The notes under the pieces are model-generated. The model was not told the origin of the DNA. It saw only the letters and a program-made list of their open reading frames with translations, and did not search any database. A stretch of 64,000 nt of DNA, taken from contig JAUKUA010000008.1 in NCBI GenBank assembly GCA_030549175.1, forward strand, positions 620,001-684,000, read 5' to 3'. The position numbers and the translations under genes were made by a program. The stretch comes from Lasiosphaeris hirsuta (taxonomy: Eukaryota > Ascomycota > Sordariomycetes > Sordariales > Lasiosphaeriaceae). Numbering within the stretch: the stretch's first letter is position 1; every line of letters begins with the position of its first letter. Below are positions 34,539 through 47,947 of this stretch, piece after piece.

Positions 34539-37500
34539 CTCGCTAACAAACCTGGGACGTTAGTTTCGGCCGGTTCTGACACGGCAAACAAAACCCGCCA
34601 ATCAACAGGGGATGAGGGGGGGGGGGGGATACTATGTCTTGTTATGACTGGTCGCTTACGATCGGGAAGAAGGGTAACGGGATAAGGACCGGAGAGACGC
34701 CGTCTATGCCGTGAAGGGGATCCGGGGGTACCGGTCCCGGGTGACTAGTCGACCCGGGTTAGGCCCTAGGTAGGGTAGCGTTGGAGGGAGAGAACTTTCT
34801 TTTTTTGGCCTTGCGGGAGAGAAAAGGGGAGGGGGGAAGATAGAAAAACCTAGGACGGGAAACTTCCTTAAGAACCATCTGACCTATTTAACATAGGATA
34901 GGACATCCCGGTACCTCTCCTCTTCTAAGATCAGCTTACTAGCGAGGAGAGAATATAAGAGGCGTGGTTAGTTCCATAGATCGGAGCGGTACGGGGTGCC
35001 GGCTTCTCCCTAGGTATCTATGGGATAAGACGTAGTCGGTAGATAAGGGGAGACCCTTTGATATAACGGGAAGTGAAAAGCTTAGGGGCCTCGGTACTTA
35101 GGCTAGGTAGTAGGCCGTAGTAAGTACTTTGGACTAAGCTTATGAGTAAAATGTTTAGTAGTATTAGACGGGAAGGGTAATATCACGTGATAGCGGTCGT
35201 ATGGCCCAAAGGAGTAAAGTACCTAGCCGGACAGGACGGATATACACGTCGGTCTTCTATGTGTAAGAGCTTAAGGTACAAAGTAAGATAGATAGGCAAA
35301 TACCTCTTAGCTTAAGAGAGGGTTAGCCGCCCTCTTATATATATATCACTCCTAGCTTAGTATAAATTACATGTTTTATCTTAGACTACTACGGAGGTAT
35401 AGTAAGAAGGGTGGTCCGATGGGAAAAGGTAACCGTGGTGGAATAAAGAGTTAGAAGAAGTGAGGACTTACCTTCGAGTAGCCGAGGACTAGGGAGATAA
35501 GGGTATACGATCGTGGGTATGTGTAGTATATAGGAAGAAGGTTAGAACAACCTGTATGGGGTATTGGTACGGGAAGGTCTAAAAGGTAACTAAGCCAGAA
35601 GACCTATGGAAGGTGATACGGTAACGGAAATACTAGGTACCGGCAGACGCCCTACCGAGCCTTACCCTAAGGGGAGGGGAACCAATAAGTCGTACGGCTA
35701 CGTACTCGGCAGCTATCATACACGATGAGCTGGTAGTACCACGGTATGGTACTGATCTCACGGACGCCGAGTACTTCGGTATCTTATAGCTTAGACTACT
35801 ACGGCGTATCCCGTAGAGTACCGAAGTCATAGAGGAGGAGGCCTACCAGACATATTACGGGATACGTACGACGGCGCTAGGCCCGGACAGAGTAATAATA
35901 GCTATGCTAAAAACGGCTTAGTATAATAAGATAATAGACCTAGGTAAGAAAGTAGTCAAGACCCCCTCGGCCTTCACGGTTACGTTTACTACCTTATACG
36001 GAGCCTACCTATGGATAGGGTGGTACCCTAAAGTGTAGAAAGTCGTGGAAGTAGTACCTATCCCTAAGATAAAACGCTCTAAGACGACTACAAAAGGCCT
36101 AAGACCGATCTCGCTCTTACCCTATGCCGGGAAAGGCTTAGAGAGGTTGGTAGTGGGGAGGATAGGTATCCTAGCTATATAGGAGGGTCTTATCTACCCG
36201 TAGTACGTAGGCGGGATATTACAACGGTCGGTAACGGACCTACTAACGGTAGCGATCTATGACGTAGAGAACGTACGGGCAAGGGGCCTTATCGTAGGGG
36301 TGGTCACGGCCGACGTAGAAGGCGCCTTTAACATGGCGTAGAAGCGAAGGCTAAAATGGAAGCTCGTGGAGACGGGATAGGACTATACCGTAGCCTACTT
36401 CTGTACCGCCTTTCTGATGGACCAGGTTACCACGATTAGGGGAGACCCAACGGAGATCTAGCGACCGATACTAGGCGGACTACTACAAAAGTCCCCCCTC
36501 TTACCTATCCTCTTTACTCTATATCTTACGGTAATAGTAAAAGACGACTAGACTTATTACTATACGGACGATGTCACAGTTATTATGATAGGTAAGACGG
36601 AGGAATCGGTCTAGGCTAAACTTACGGCGAGGCTTAGGAAGTTCCTAACCTAGGAAAAGAGTAACGGAGTCCTTTTCGATGGTACGAAGAGCGAATATAT
36701 TCTCTTTATACTAAAAAAGGACCTAAGACCAGATATCCTCGTATAAGGAGTCGTAGTACCACATAAGGAGGTACTTAGGTAGCTAGGAGTATAGTTTAAC
36801 CCGTTATTACACTTCAGGGCGTACGTAAAGGCGGTGGCGGCGAGAGGTAAGCTAACGACTACGCTCCTAGACCGTATATTAAGTAAGGTTAAGAGATTAG
36901 TCCCAAGGCTTACGGTCTAGGCGGTTAAAACAATCCTCCTACCAACGCTACTATATGTGGTAGAGACGTAGTACGGCCGGTACGGTAAGTACTTCGTCAA
37001 CGACACGCTAAATATAATAGTTAACGATAGCCTCCGAGCGGCACTACCGGCATAAAAGACTATAAGGACCACGGTACTATACCTAGAGTCCGGAGTTCCT
37101 ACGGCCTAATACTTAGTTAAGGCCTGGAAGGATGCCTTCGTGAGAAGGCTCATCCGATTAGGCCGGATATACCCGGTAATCCGAAAGCTATATAAGCTAC
37201 GTGTCCTTGGTAGAAAGAGTAACACGTTCCTAAAAAAGATTATCCGACATATTAGGGGGGTGCCCCCCTATATGATAACTTCCTATAGACCAAAGAAGTT
37301 AAGAAGGAGGCCCCGATAGAAGCCTTAGCCACGGCCGCCGCCCTAGATAGAGAATGGCAGGTACGTTACGCGGAAGAAAGGAAGTGCCGACTATAGTAGT
37401 ATTGGTAAGATAGAGCCCCTAAGAACTACCGATATTAAAAGATCTGTTAAAAGGACAGGTTACCGGAACTGGCCCTATTCCGTAAGGCCTATATGGCCTT

Positions 37501-38113
37501 GTTAGTAGAAAGAACTAGCTATAGGGACTTTAAGAAGTACTATGTATAGTTTAACCACGACCTAGAAACCTAGGGACCCTACGAATGTAGTACTTATAAG
37601 AACCAAAGATATATGTTTACATACCTACTGAACGTAAGAATACTACCTAGCTATAATAGTAGCCCGTTATAGATAGTATAGAAGAGGTCTAAGAAGTGGC
37701 TTAGCCTGTTTAGAAACTTTACGGATAAGTTACTAAAAAGAAAATATTAGTAGTAACGAAAGTAAGAAGAAAATACCACGTAGACTGACGCTAAAGAGGA
37801 AGCCTTGGCCAAGGCCTTAACAAATTGAGAAAAGGATAGCTTTTTCCTATGGAGGTTTTTATATATCTTAGGTTGATAGGTGAGTAAGCCAGATAGGTAG
37901 GGCCCGAAAGTAGTATTTAAGGGGTTCGGAGCTTAGGAAAGTATAGTATCGTCGGCCCGGATATCCTAAGCTAAGACTCTCTTATCGGTAGACTTAGGGT
38001 AGAGGATCTTCTTACTATAGTAAGCTACATACCTCAGGTGTTTACGGAGACTTTAAAAGCCTCACTGTGTAATTACCCCTACGGGATAAAACCTTACATA
38101 ATAAAATTTTAAT
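34539..38113 (+). mobile_element. Inner Tad1-like LINE copy, 5'-truncated, RIP-damaged
   Basis: One plus-strand frame with many TAG stops contains the linker PWWNKELEEVRTYLRVAED near 35430. The reverse transcriptase follows: GLRPISLLPYAGKGLERLV near 36100, TADVEGAFN near 36310, LPILFTLYL near 36500 and the catalytic YTDD at 36561-36572. After that come a C-terminal RNase H/zinc region and a 3' part (GGAGGTTTTTATATATCTTAGG near 37850) homologous to the 3'UTR of the outer LINE at about 61775. It ends near 38113 in AATCAATC. A possible 9-bp target duplication CAATCTAAG lies at 34530-34538 and 38114-38122. The catalytic Asp pair survives, but the reading frame does not. A G13 run lies at 34616-34628. 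Confidence 0.75.
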
Positions 38114-39229
38114 CAATCTAAGGCTTCTCTCGAACAACTTCTTTTTAAGACGGTTTAACTAATTAAAACTTACCATTTTAAAACTTCTAACACTCCTATC
38201 TCCTTTTACCCTTAGGTACCTCTTTTGACGTAACGACAAGTAGTATATAACTCACATAACTACTTTTACCATGGTACCTAAGTAACGCCTACCCCCCTAA
38301 AACCTTAAGAGCCTGTTTCTACAGCTTAAAGAGAAACATAAGGCCGAGTATGCCGTAATATGCTTAGTCTTCGATACTATGACTACAACCCTTAACGAAG
38401 GCCTCGCCAAAATCTCTACTAAAGGCATCTACAAGTACTTCTACTTACTTATCTACCTGTCTATCTAGGATACGATCAAAAGACTAATGATAGGCCATAA
38501 CCTTTAAAACCTAGGCTCCTAGTCTAGGCCATACTCTAACGTCCCATTAGAGCTAGCTATGCCATGACCGAGAGATCAAAATATTATACCCAAGGGCTAA
38601 CGGCAACGTTAAGATACTATCCCATATTTTAATAGGTCAACTCTATAAACCCCTAAGCTAAGTAGCTAGTTTCTACTACTTAGAAAAGTCCCTGTGACAC
38701 CAGAGGCTTAATCGAAAGAAGTCTCCTAGTCCGATAAGGTAAAGACGGCTAACTAAGCTAAGCCAGGTAACGTTAGTACCGGTAAGCCTAAGCCTATAAT
38801 ACCTACTAGGCTACATAACCCCCCCCCCCTAGTAAGTAACCTCTAAAGATATACCTAAGGCTACCTACTGACTATCCGTAGGAATGAGCTACGGCTAGAA
38901 AGATCTTCTAGGAGTTAGAGACGATATTAAAGATCAAACCTTAGGCTGTCAAGTAGTCAGCCTCGGAATGGAGATAGACAGTTACCTTCCCCCTACCGGA
39001 GGCTACTAAAGAAGCTACTAAGAAGGTAACGAAGGAAGGCCTTAACCTCACGAAGGGGGCCTATAAGAAAGCTTCGTACTCGGGAAGGTCCCGGTAAAAA
39101 CAACGACCTTATAAGAGGCTATAATAGAGGTAATACCAAACCTAGTGTAGTAAGAGGTAGTAACACTTATAGGAATAGTACTTATAAAAGTGATCCGGAC
39201 CTAAATAGGTAACTAGATAATATCATTTA
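38114..39229 (+). mobile_element. Outer LINE, ORF1 5' part
   Basis: Plus-strand text following the inner LINE tail includes LKEKHKAEYAVICLVFDTM and later Lys/Arg/Ser-rich stretches interrupted by TAG stops, compatible with a nucleic-acid-binding ORF1 protein. It continues after Gypsy A at 47948. A C12-like run interrupts it near 38820. Assignment to the outer LINE relies on the target-duplication logic. Confidence 0.5.
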
Positions 39230-39234
39230 ACGAA
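39230..39234. repeat. Target-site duplication of Gypsy A, left (ACGAA)
   Basis: ACGAA directly before the LTR start TGTCACACTGG. The same five bases follow the right LTR at 47943-47947. Confidence 0.92.
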
Positions 39235-40548
39235 TGTCACACTGGTAGGCTCACCTAGGTCAACAGGGTCATCGACCTCCTTGACCGAGCTATACACCAG
39301 CGGCACGAACCACATACAAGAAGTATATACCTATTGACCCACGATCACGTGGATAAGGGAACTATCACAAAGAATGGCTACAACGTGGCTCAATCTCGGA
39401 CATGATCCCACGTGTGGCTAATGGCCTATTCAGCCGACACACAGGTCAGCGGATTCTCCTAAGTGCCCACGGGTTGCGACGGAATGCCCAGAACCACTCA
39501 CAAGCCAAAGCAGCCGTACAAACGGATCTCGCCCGTGCTAGGCAACGTCATCAGACTTCAGATTTGTCATGGACGAGCCATTCAACCTCAGCATCGTGGT
39601 CGGAGCCTGTACAGCCAGCCCAGACCTTACAGCTGGTCTTTCAAGTCATGGACCTCCCCGTTATCGTTGGCATTCCTTTAGAAGACCTGGAACCCGACGT
39701 TCTCCGGAGTCTAGCTTCAGTAGTAACAAGTAGCCGCGACTCCCACGTGTGAGTTATAAAAGGAACCGTTACTGTGACAGCCGACCTAGGGATCAACCTA
39801 ACAGCGCTGTGGCCAACGTAAGTACTAAGGACGTAAAGGAATACCTATAGTAATAGATACCATGCCGCTAGAGCTATATAGATAAGTACTAATACCGGCC
39901 GTAGACCGACGTGTGATGGGCCGGCTTTACTTGGCTTGTAACCGCTGATTTGTAGGGCGCGAGAGACGGGCGGCTAGAAAGGAGATTCGGGACCGACGGG
40001 CGGCTAGGAAGATCCTTCAGATATTTTAGTATCTTTATATTTTGTACATAGCCTTCCATAAGTAGGGTAGGTACGCTACGACGGATCCTCGAGAGGAAGA
40101 AGCTTCTTAGTTCTCTTTGGACAAACCTAAAAAGATTATTAGCTGAACTTTAATGAAGCTGAGAGGTAATATAACTTTGTGAACCCTTCTGTTTTTCCTA
40201 ACTTATAACTGTGAAGTATTATATCATATCTTATGTTAAATCATTCTATCTCCCTAAACCTCCTTCTCCCTAGCTCTCTACTACTTTATATTACGATAGT
40301 TAACTCTCTTACCGTTTTATTCTAAACCTTTGAATTGGACTTTATACTTATTAGCCTTACGAAGATCAAGTCCTTAAGTTTATTATGTGAAAGTTCTGAA
40401 CTAGACTAACAGTAATTATTGAGATAGTTCGCTAAATGGTTAAGTTAAGAGTTAAAAAAAGGTTAAAGTTTTATAATCTAACTCTTTATTTAATATCTTA
40501 CTTTGTAATTGTTATATCCCAGACCTTAACGGCCTAGCCTATATTATA
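39235..40548 (+). repeat. Gypsy A 5' LTR (1314 bp)
   Basis: Starts TGTCACACTGGTAGG and ends GCCTATATTATA, with its right end mutated from the CA seen in the other copy. Its first ~850 bp keep more C and G than the 3' LTR. Its last ~450 bp are more mutated than the 3' LTR. Confidence 0.95.
39755..39763 (+). promoter_or_regulatory. Candidate LTR TATA box (TATAAAAGG)
   Basis: TATAAAAGG lies about 520 bp into the 5' LTR. The equivalent site in the 3' LTR reads CATAAAGGG near 47150. It would place the transcription start near 39790, inside the LTR as expected for a retrotransposon. Confidence 0.4.
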
Positions 40549-41599
40549 GATAATCTTTCTTCTTTACGAATAATCCTTTCGTCTACTACTCTATTTACAA
40601 TAGCTGGTAATCCTATATTATACTCGGCGGCGTTCCGGAGCCGGAAAACCAAACCTAACCCCGGAACTGACCTTATGATCTAAGAACCTCCCGAAATGAA
40701 AATATAAACTATTAAGAAGTTTCTTATACTCTCATCGAGCTCCGAAACCCTCACTAAACTACTTTAATAGTTTATTTATCTCTATAATCAGGTCGCTAAA
40801 GCCTATAAGAAACTCTACTTCTTTATTAATAATACGTACGAAGATAAGGAAAGGCTCGACTCGTTCGTTTTAATATTTATTATCTTAGTTACTGACTATT
40901 AATTAATGATATAATATATTAAGATAAATTAATACGTCCTTAAAAGTACTCGGTAAGAATTAGAAGTTTCTTATATTACTTTCGGTATTAAGGTTAACTA
41001 GAAATTAGCTTAGTTCGCTACTTAAACGGCCTAGTATAAAAAATCCCTTAATCTTATTATCATATATACTAAGGCTCTTTAAAAGAAGATCGCTAAGTAA
41101 AAGCTATGTCAAGTACGACAAATCTAAGAATAGGAAATATAGGCCTAAGAATAAAACGCTAAGCTTATTAAAGTTAAGAAACTTCTCCGTATCTAAGAGA
41201 AGAAACAAACTCGATAAGATTACTATAATATGAAATTTAGTTATTAGTTTACTACGGCCTAAAGCTAGCTTAATTCCCTTATGATACTTTAACAACTTAA
41301 AATATTACAAATCCCGAAGAACTAAGAATTGTTTAATTAGCTTAAGGCTTACTTTAACAACCTCGTCGAAAAAGCCCTCGTATTGAGGTTAACATAGGTA
41401 AGGTCTTATAATAAAGAACAAATTATCTAAAGAGCCATGACACGTTTATAAAAAACCTTATCTGTTAAATCCTTATAACAGCCGTCATAACTGTTTAAAA
41501 AATTAACCTTTATATAATACTTTAACTAAGACGAAGACTTCCTCTCAGACCGTAACTTCTAAAGAAGGGCTACCTAAGAAATCTCGGTATAAGCCTAGA

Positions 41600-43010
41600 G
41601 ATAAGTAGATAGTATATAGAATTTTGATATTAAAATAAAAAGTAGAAATATAAGAAGAAACTTACCTCTCCATTATACTAAGATAAAAATATCTTTTCTT
41701 TTAAATAACGGTAATAATAATAATGACTCTGACGATAATCTTTATCGTACGAGTCTACCTCTCGGACTACTAAAAGGCTTACTAAAGCCTTTAAGACCCT
41801 TAGGACCTTAGGGTCTGAGCTTCCGAAGCCTCTTATCTCTATGTGACCCTATGGTAATCCTTCTTAACCTTATCTATACTAACTAAGACTTAATTCGTAA
41901 TAATACTAATACGATTTAAGAATCTTATAGCTAGGAAGCTGCCGTAACCATGATAAAACTCGAAAAATATAATAAAAATAATAAAAGTAAGTTTAAGATA
42001 TAGTAGTACTTTATTAAAGAGTACTTTAGTGTCTATGAACGAAGTTTCCTCGATGACAAGGCTAAAATTAGCTTTGTTAATACTCTTATTAAAGGTATTA
42101 CCTTCGAATAGTATTAGAAAAGAGGGACTTAGATCGAAAAACTTAGCTTAATAGATCAGTAGAATAACTATACTACCGTTATAATCAAACGTTTTCGTAA
42201 CCTAACATAAAGAGCTAAGAACTACGAGGTTATGAAAACCTTGACCTACGATAAAGATATAAACGAGTATGTAACAAAGTTTTAAGAACTTAATCATATT
42301 GTCGATCTTAGTAGCTAGGCCTTATAATTATTAGTTACTAATATTATCCCTAACGTTATAATAAACTTAATCTATTTATATATAAGATATCTTCTTACCG
42401 ACGACGTCAACTTTCTCAAAGCTATCGTTACTACTAGCTTAATTTATAAAGATAAAATAAAAAACTATAAAATTAATCACAAAGCTAAGTAAGGAAAAAG
42501 AGAGTCTACTTCGAATAATAAAAAATACTTAAAAAAGGATAGTTATTAAGAGAAAACTAATACCTCTAGCTCCTATCTACATCTAATATCTACGAAAGAA
42601 AAACTTAAGAAAGGTCTAAAATAGAAGTAACAAAATAAAAAGAATAATCTCTCGGTATCTACTTAAACAAAGTACTAGTAAACTTATAAGAAAGTTATTA
42701 CTAAGATAAAACAAGCCGAAATTAATAAGTATAAAGTAAGTAAGAGATACTATTACTATAGACGTCAAGGCCATAACACTTTTAAATATTATAGTAAGAA
42801 AACTAAAAATAGTAAAGATATCTTTAAGCTACCTAGTAAAATCTCTAGAGCTAAGACTAAATATAGAAGAAATAAAGATAAAGATAAAGATACTTTTCCC
42901 TAACTATTAAAAAAGGCTAAGGTCTCTATAATAATAAAAAAAGACCTTCCTAAACTTTTCCCTCATATTATTAAACTATCCGACAGTAAAGATACATCAG
43001 ATTTTTAACA
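41600..43010 (+). pseudogene. Gypsy A gag region with mutated zinc knuckle
   Basis: Plus-strand text from about 41600 has the Lys/Glu-rich helical composition of gag. At about 42745-42795 the frame reads YYYRRQGHNTFKY, which matches a CCHC knuckle (C-x2-C-x4-H-x4-C) in which the Cys codons TGC/TGT have become TAC/TAT. Multiple stops interrupt the frame. Confidence 0.75.
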
Positions 43011-43099
43011 AGTATTCTAAAACTCACGATATCAGAAATTATACTCTAATATGCCATAACCTCTACTAAAAAACGTACTAATTATAACACGGAAAAACC

Positions 43100-46000
43100 C
43101 TTTTATAAAAAGGTTAAGTAAAGCCATAAACTATATCATAACCTTCATAAGATCGTTCCTATAACTATCGTCTACTATAGTACTAAGGAAATTCCTATCT
43201 AAGTACTCTTAGATCTTAATACTTCGGGCCCGGTCATAAGTAAAAACCTTATCAAAAAATAAAACATCTCTTACGAATATAAAACGATCTTAAAACCCTT
43301 AGAAGCCTTTAATAAAACCATCAACCTTAAATTAGGCAAAAAGTATACTAAAGAAATCGTTTTATAGTACGAAGCGAAACACTTCTTTTATATCACATTC
43401 GAAATCTTTCCCCTTAACACAAAATATAACATCCTTCTTCTATACTAGTAGCTGTAATAGTACCAGCCGGACTACCTATAGGATCTTAACATATCGAAAG
43501 TAACTTTCAGTTCCGACTACTGTCGATAAAACTATACTTCCTTTATAATCTTAAGAAATAAAAGCTCTATCATAAATGTTACGACTTCTTATATCTAAAA
43601 TATCTCCGAAAGATTTAAAACCTTTACTCCTTTAACATCTCCTAAAACGGCTTAACGGTTACCAAATCACTAACCTTAAGACTATATGATTAATATCATC
43701 GGAGATAAGAAACTTCCATAGAGACTCCTTTACCCTATGTTACCTTTAGAAAAGAAAATCTTTTATAAATGACTAGACTAAATACTTAAAGAAGATAAGA
43801 TATAGAAATTAAAATCACCATATTTTTCACCTATTTTCTTTATAAACAAGGAAGTATCATTAGAAAAAGTAGCTATAAGAGATCCGGAGAATCTCCGCCT
43901 AATAATTGACTATCGAAAGATTAACAAACGAACTATTAAAAACTACTACTTACTACTTCTAATCACCGAACTCTAAGATATCCTTACCGGATCTATCGTC
44001 TTTACTAAGATAGATCTAAAATCAGGCTTTAATTTGATTCGGATAAAAAAAGATCATAAGTAAAAAATAATATTTCGAACTTATTACGGTCTTTTTAAAT
44101 TTAATATAATATCTTTCGGCCTTACTAATATTTCTATGGCTTTCTAAGATATAATAAATTATATCTTTCGAGACCTTATCGATCAAAGCCTCCTATTCTA
44201 TATTAATAACCTCCTTATCTATATAAGTTCTAAAACGAAATATGACAAAATTGTCGTTAAAGTTCTTAAGTAACTTTAAAAGTATAACCTAGCTATCAAC
44301 CCTACTAAATATATATAAGATACTAAAGAATTAAAATACCTAGGTTATATTATTAATACTAAAGATATTATAATATCAAAAGATAAGATAAAATATATCC
44401 TTTTATAGAAACAGTTAAAATCGGTAAAAGAAGTTTAATAATTTAATAAATTTACAAACTTTTATAGGTATTATATCAAGGGCTATTTACATATCATTAA
44501 GCTACTTACTAATTCTATAAACCTTATCTAGAAAACCTAGACATAGAATAACTAGATAAATACGATATTTAAAACGTTAAAGAAAGCTTTTACCGAAGCC
44601 CCTATTTTAGTCTATTTTAACCTTAATAAACTACCTATTATCGAACCTAACATATCAGACTATATATTAAAAGAAATAATATTACAAAAGTAAGATGACG
44701 GTAAGATATATCTTATGACATTTCATTTAAAGAAGCTAATCTCTACAGAAATTAATTATAAGATCTACGATAAGAAACTCCTAACGATAGTTAATTACTT
44801 CTAACGTTAAAGACATTACCTTAAAGGAGCTAAATATCGTATCGAGGTCTTCTTAGACTACTATAATTTAAAATACTTCTAAACTACCAAGGTCCTTAAC
44901 CGCCACCAAGCCCAATAGGCTCAATAACTCGCCACCTTCGATTTCATTATTAATTTCTATCCCAATATATAAAATACTAAGATAAATACTCTCTTACGGT
45001 ACGAAGAGTACCTTCCGGAAAGGGAGGATAAAAACTAACCGATAATCTCTATTTTAAACAAAGAACATTTTTCACATTTTAAAGTTTCTATGTTCATACT
45101 CTCAAAAACACGTCTCTATAACATTCTAATATCAAAGTAAAACAAAGAATTCTTTAAGTAAATTAAGGCTATTACTCCTACGGATAAAATATACTAAAGG
45201 ACTTTGGTTTCTCCTAAAAAGGATATAACTAACGAAGACGGAATCTTATTTATAAAGAATCGTATTTAGATTCCTAATAACAAGAAACTAAAGATCTAAA
45301 TTATCTACTTAGAACACGATACTAAAGTAGCAGGCCATATAGGTATAGATAAGACCGTTAAACTTATTAAACGACACATATTCTAACAAAATCTCAAAAA
45401 GGACGTCACTGACTTTATACGCTCCTATCATAAGTGTTAAAGTAACAAGCTAAGACGTTACCTTCCTTTTAGTTTACTCTATCCTATTAAGATAAAATAC
45501 TTTCCCTAGAGGCTCATTTCGATAAACTTTATAACGGATCTTCCTCTTTCTAATAAATATAACTTTATCTAAGTTATTATTAACACCTTTACTAAAATAA
45601 CATACTTTATTCCTTTAAAAGACGATACTAAGAAAATAAAAGACTTGATCCTAATCTTTACTCGTAAATATTAGAAATATCACGGTATACCTACTAATAT
45701 TATCTCCGATCGGAATTTCTAATTTAACATAAGCTTATAACATAACTTCTTTAAACATATTGAAGTTAAACTAAAGATATTAACTTCGTTTTACCCCGAA
45801 ACAAATAGTTAGACCGAACGTCTTAATTAATATATCGAAGCCTACCTTAAGGCCTTCGTTAACTACGAGATAAATAATTAAGACATCCTACTACCTATAG
45901 CTAAATTTACATGGAATAACACTAGGTCGACTTCTACTAGTAGTTCTCCGTTCTATACTAATTATAGATATTATCTAGCCGTAAATAATCTACCTAACGA

Positions 46001-46610
46001 ATTTACACATAACTTATATAATAAAATCATAACATATTAGATAACGATAGTCTATAAGAACCTCTACGAAACCTTTAAAGAATCTCGGAAACAGATAAAG
46101 AAGTATATAGACAAGAAAAGAACGGAAGTACCCTCTTTTAAGAAAGAATAACTAGTAATACTTAACATATGGAATATTAAGACCAAAAGACCCTTTAAAA
46201 AACTAGATAAGAAGTTACTTAGCCCATTTAAGATCTCTAAGGTAGTATCTCTCATAACTATAAAACTCAAACTCCCGGAACGTTAGAAAATTTATCCTAC
46301 CTTTCATATCTCTCTTATTAAACCTTTCCGAACCGGCTTCTAACCAATCCCTAATTCTATTTAAGTCTTAAAGTAAGTAAAAAACGTTTACCTTAAGAAA
46401 TTTATAGTAGAGGAAATCATAAACTCCCATACCAAGAAAAGGATAGTAAAATATCTCGTTAAATAGGATAGATATCCCAAAGAGAAAGATTAGACTTAGG
46501 AACTATATAAACACTTTTTTAACATCTAGGAACTTTAGGACTTCTACGTCAAGTACCCACGCAAGCTAAGAGACCCTAGGATTATCAACCCCGGGACTTA
46601 AGGCAAGTCT
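43100..46610 (+). pseudogene. Gypsy A pol: protease, RT, RNase H, integrase, chromodomain
   Basis: Recognisable blocks in order are: protease-like LLDLNTSGPVISK near 43210; RT from LRLIIDYRKINKRTIKN (43900) through FTKIDLKSGFNLIRI to SFGLTNISMAF; the catalytic box YINN at 44199-44210, where YIDD is expected; an RNase H region around 44600-44850; an integrase HHCC region with HIGIDKTVKLIKRH near 45330 and HKC near 45440, then FITDLPLS near 45535 and a YHGIPTNIISDR segment; and a chromodomain near 46400-46520 (FIVEEIINSHTKKRIVKYLV). TAG and TAA stops are scattered throughout. A purine-rich AAGAAGAGGGATAA just before the 3' LTR is the likely polypurine tract. Confidence 0.88.
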
Positions 46611-46628
46611 TTCTAAGAAGAGGGATAA

Positions 46629-47942
46629 TATCATACTAGTAAGCTTACCTAGGTCAACAAGGTCATCGACCTCCTTAACCGAGCTATATACTAACGGCAC
46701 GAACTATACATAAGAAGTATATACCCATTGACTCATAATCACGTAGATAAGGGAACTATCACAAAGAATAGCCACAACGTAACTTAATCTCAGACATGAT
46801 CCCACGTGTAGCTAATAGCCTATTTAGCCAACATACAGGTTAGTAGATTCTCCTAAGTACCCACGGGTTATGACGAAATGTCCAGAACCACTCACAAGCC
46901 AAAGTAGCCATACAAACAGATCTTACCCGTACTAAGTAACGTCATCAAACTTTAGATTTGTCATAGACGAGCCATTTAACCTTAGTATCGTAGTCAAAGC
47001 TTACATAGCTAGCCCAGATCCTACAGTTAGTCTTTCAAGTTATAGACCTTCCTGTTATCGTTAACATTTCTTTAGAAGACCTAGAACCCGATGTTCTCCA
47101 AAGTCTAACTTCAGTAGTAACAAGTAGCCGTAACCCCCACGTATAAGTCATAAAGGGAACCGTTACTATGACAGCCGACCTAAGAATTAACCTAACAACG
47201 TTGTAGCCAACGTAAGTACCAAGGACGTGAAAGAATACCTATAGTAATAGACACCATACCGCTAAAGCTGTATAGATAAGTACTAATACCGGCCATAGAC
47301 CAACGTGTGATAGGCCGGCTTCACTTAGCTTGTAACCGTTAATTTATAGGGCGTGAGAGATGGGCGGCTAGAAAGGAGATTCGGGACCGACGGGTAGCTA
47401 GGAGGATCCTTTAGGTATTTTGGTATCCTTATATTTTATACATAGCCTTCTATAAGTAGGGTAGGTATGCTACGACGGATCCTCGAGAGAAAGAAGCTTC
47501 TCAGTTCTCTTTAGACAAACCTAGAAAGATTATCAGCTGAACTTCAGTGAAGCTGAGAGGTAATATAACCTTGTGAACCCTTCTGTTTCTCCTAACTTGT
47601 AACTACGAAGTATTATGTCGTATTTTGTGTTAGATCATTCTATCTCCTTGAACCTCCTTCTCCCTAGCTCTCTACCACTTTACATTGTGACAGTTAACTC
47701 CCTTACCGTTCTGTTCTAAACCTTTGAATCGGACCTTGTGCTTATTAGCCTTGCGAAGATCAAGTCCCTGAGTTCGTCGTGTAAAAGCTCTGAACTAGAC
47801 TAACAGCAATTGTCGGGGTGGTTCGCTGAACGGTTGAGTCGAGAGTTAGGAAAAGGTTAAAGCTCTATAGTCTGACTCTCCATTTGATATCTCACCTTGT
47901 GGTTGTCACACCCCAGACCTTAGCGGCCTGGCCTGTGTTACA
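46629..47942 (+). repeat. Gypsy A 3' LTR (1314 bp)
   Basis: Starts TATCATACTAGTAAG (mutated from TGTCACACTGG) and ends GCCTGTGTTACA. In the first 63 positions it differs from the 5' LTR at nine sites, all G-to-A or C-to-T in this copy. Confidence 0.95.
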
Positions 47943-47947
47943 ACGAA
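47943..47947. repeat. Target-site duplication of Gypsy A, right (ACGAA)
   Basis: Exact match to 39230-39234. Confidence 0.92.

Larger units (their letters stand above)
39235..47942 (+). mobile_element. Gypsy A: full-length Ty3/Gypsy chromovirus element, RIP-inactivated
   Basis: 8708 bp with two LTRs of equal length (1314 bp), TG...CA ends and a 5-bp target duplication. Plus-strand pol order is protease, reverse transcriptase, RNase H, integrase and a C-terminal chromodomain, which places it among chromoviruses. All frames are broken by TAG/TAA. It is inserted in ORF1 of the outer LINE. Confidence 0.95.

Noticed and set aside
39402..39752. 116-codon open frame inside the Gypsy A 5' LTR
   Set aside because: It lies wholly in the better-preserved half of the LTR and has no motif. 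The equivalent frame in the 3' LTR carries stops. It is open because that part escaped RIP.
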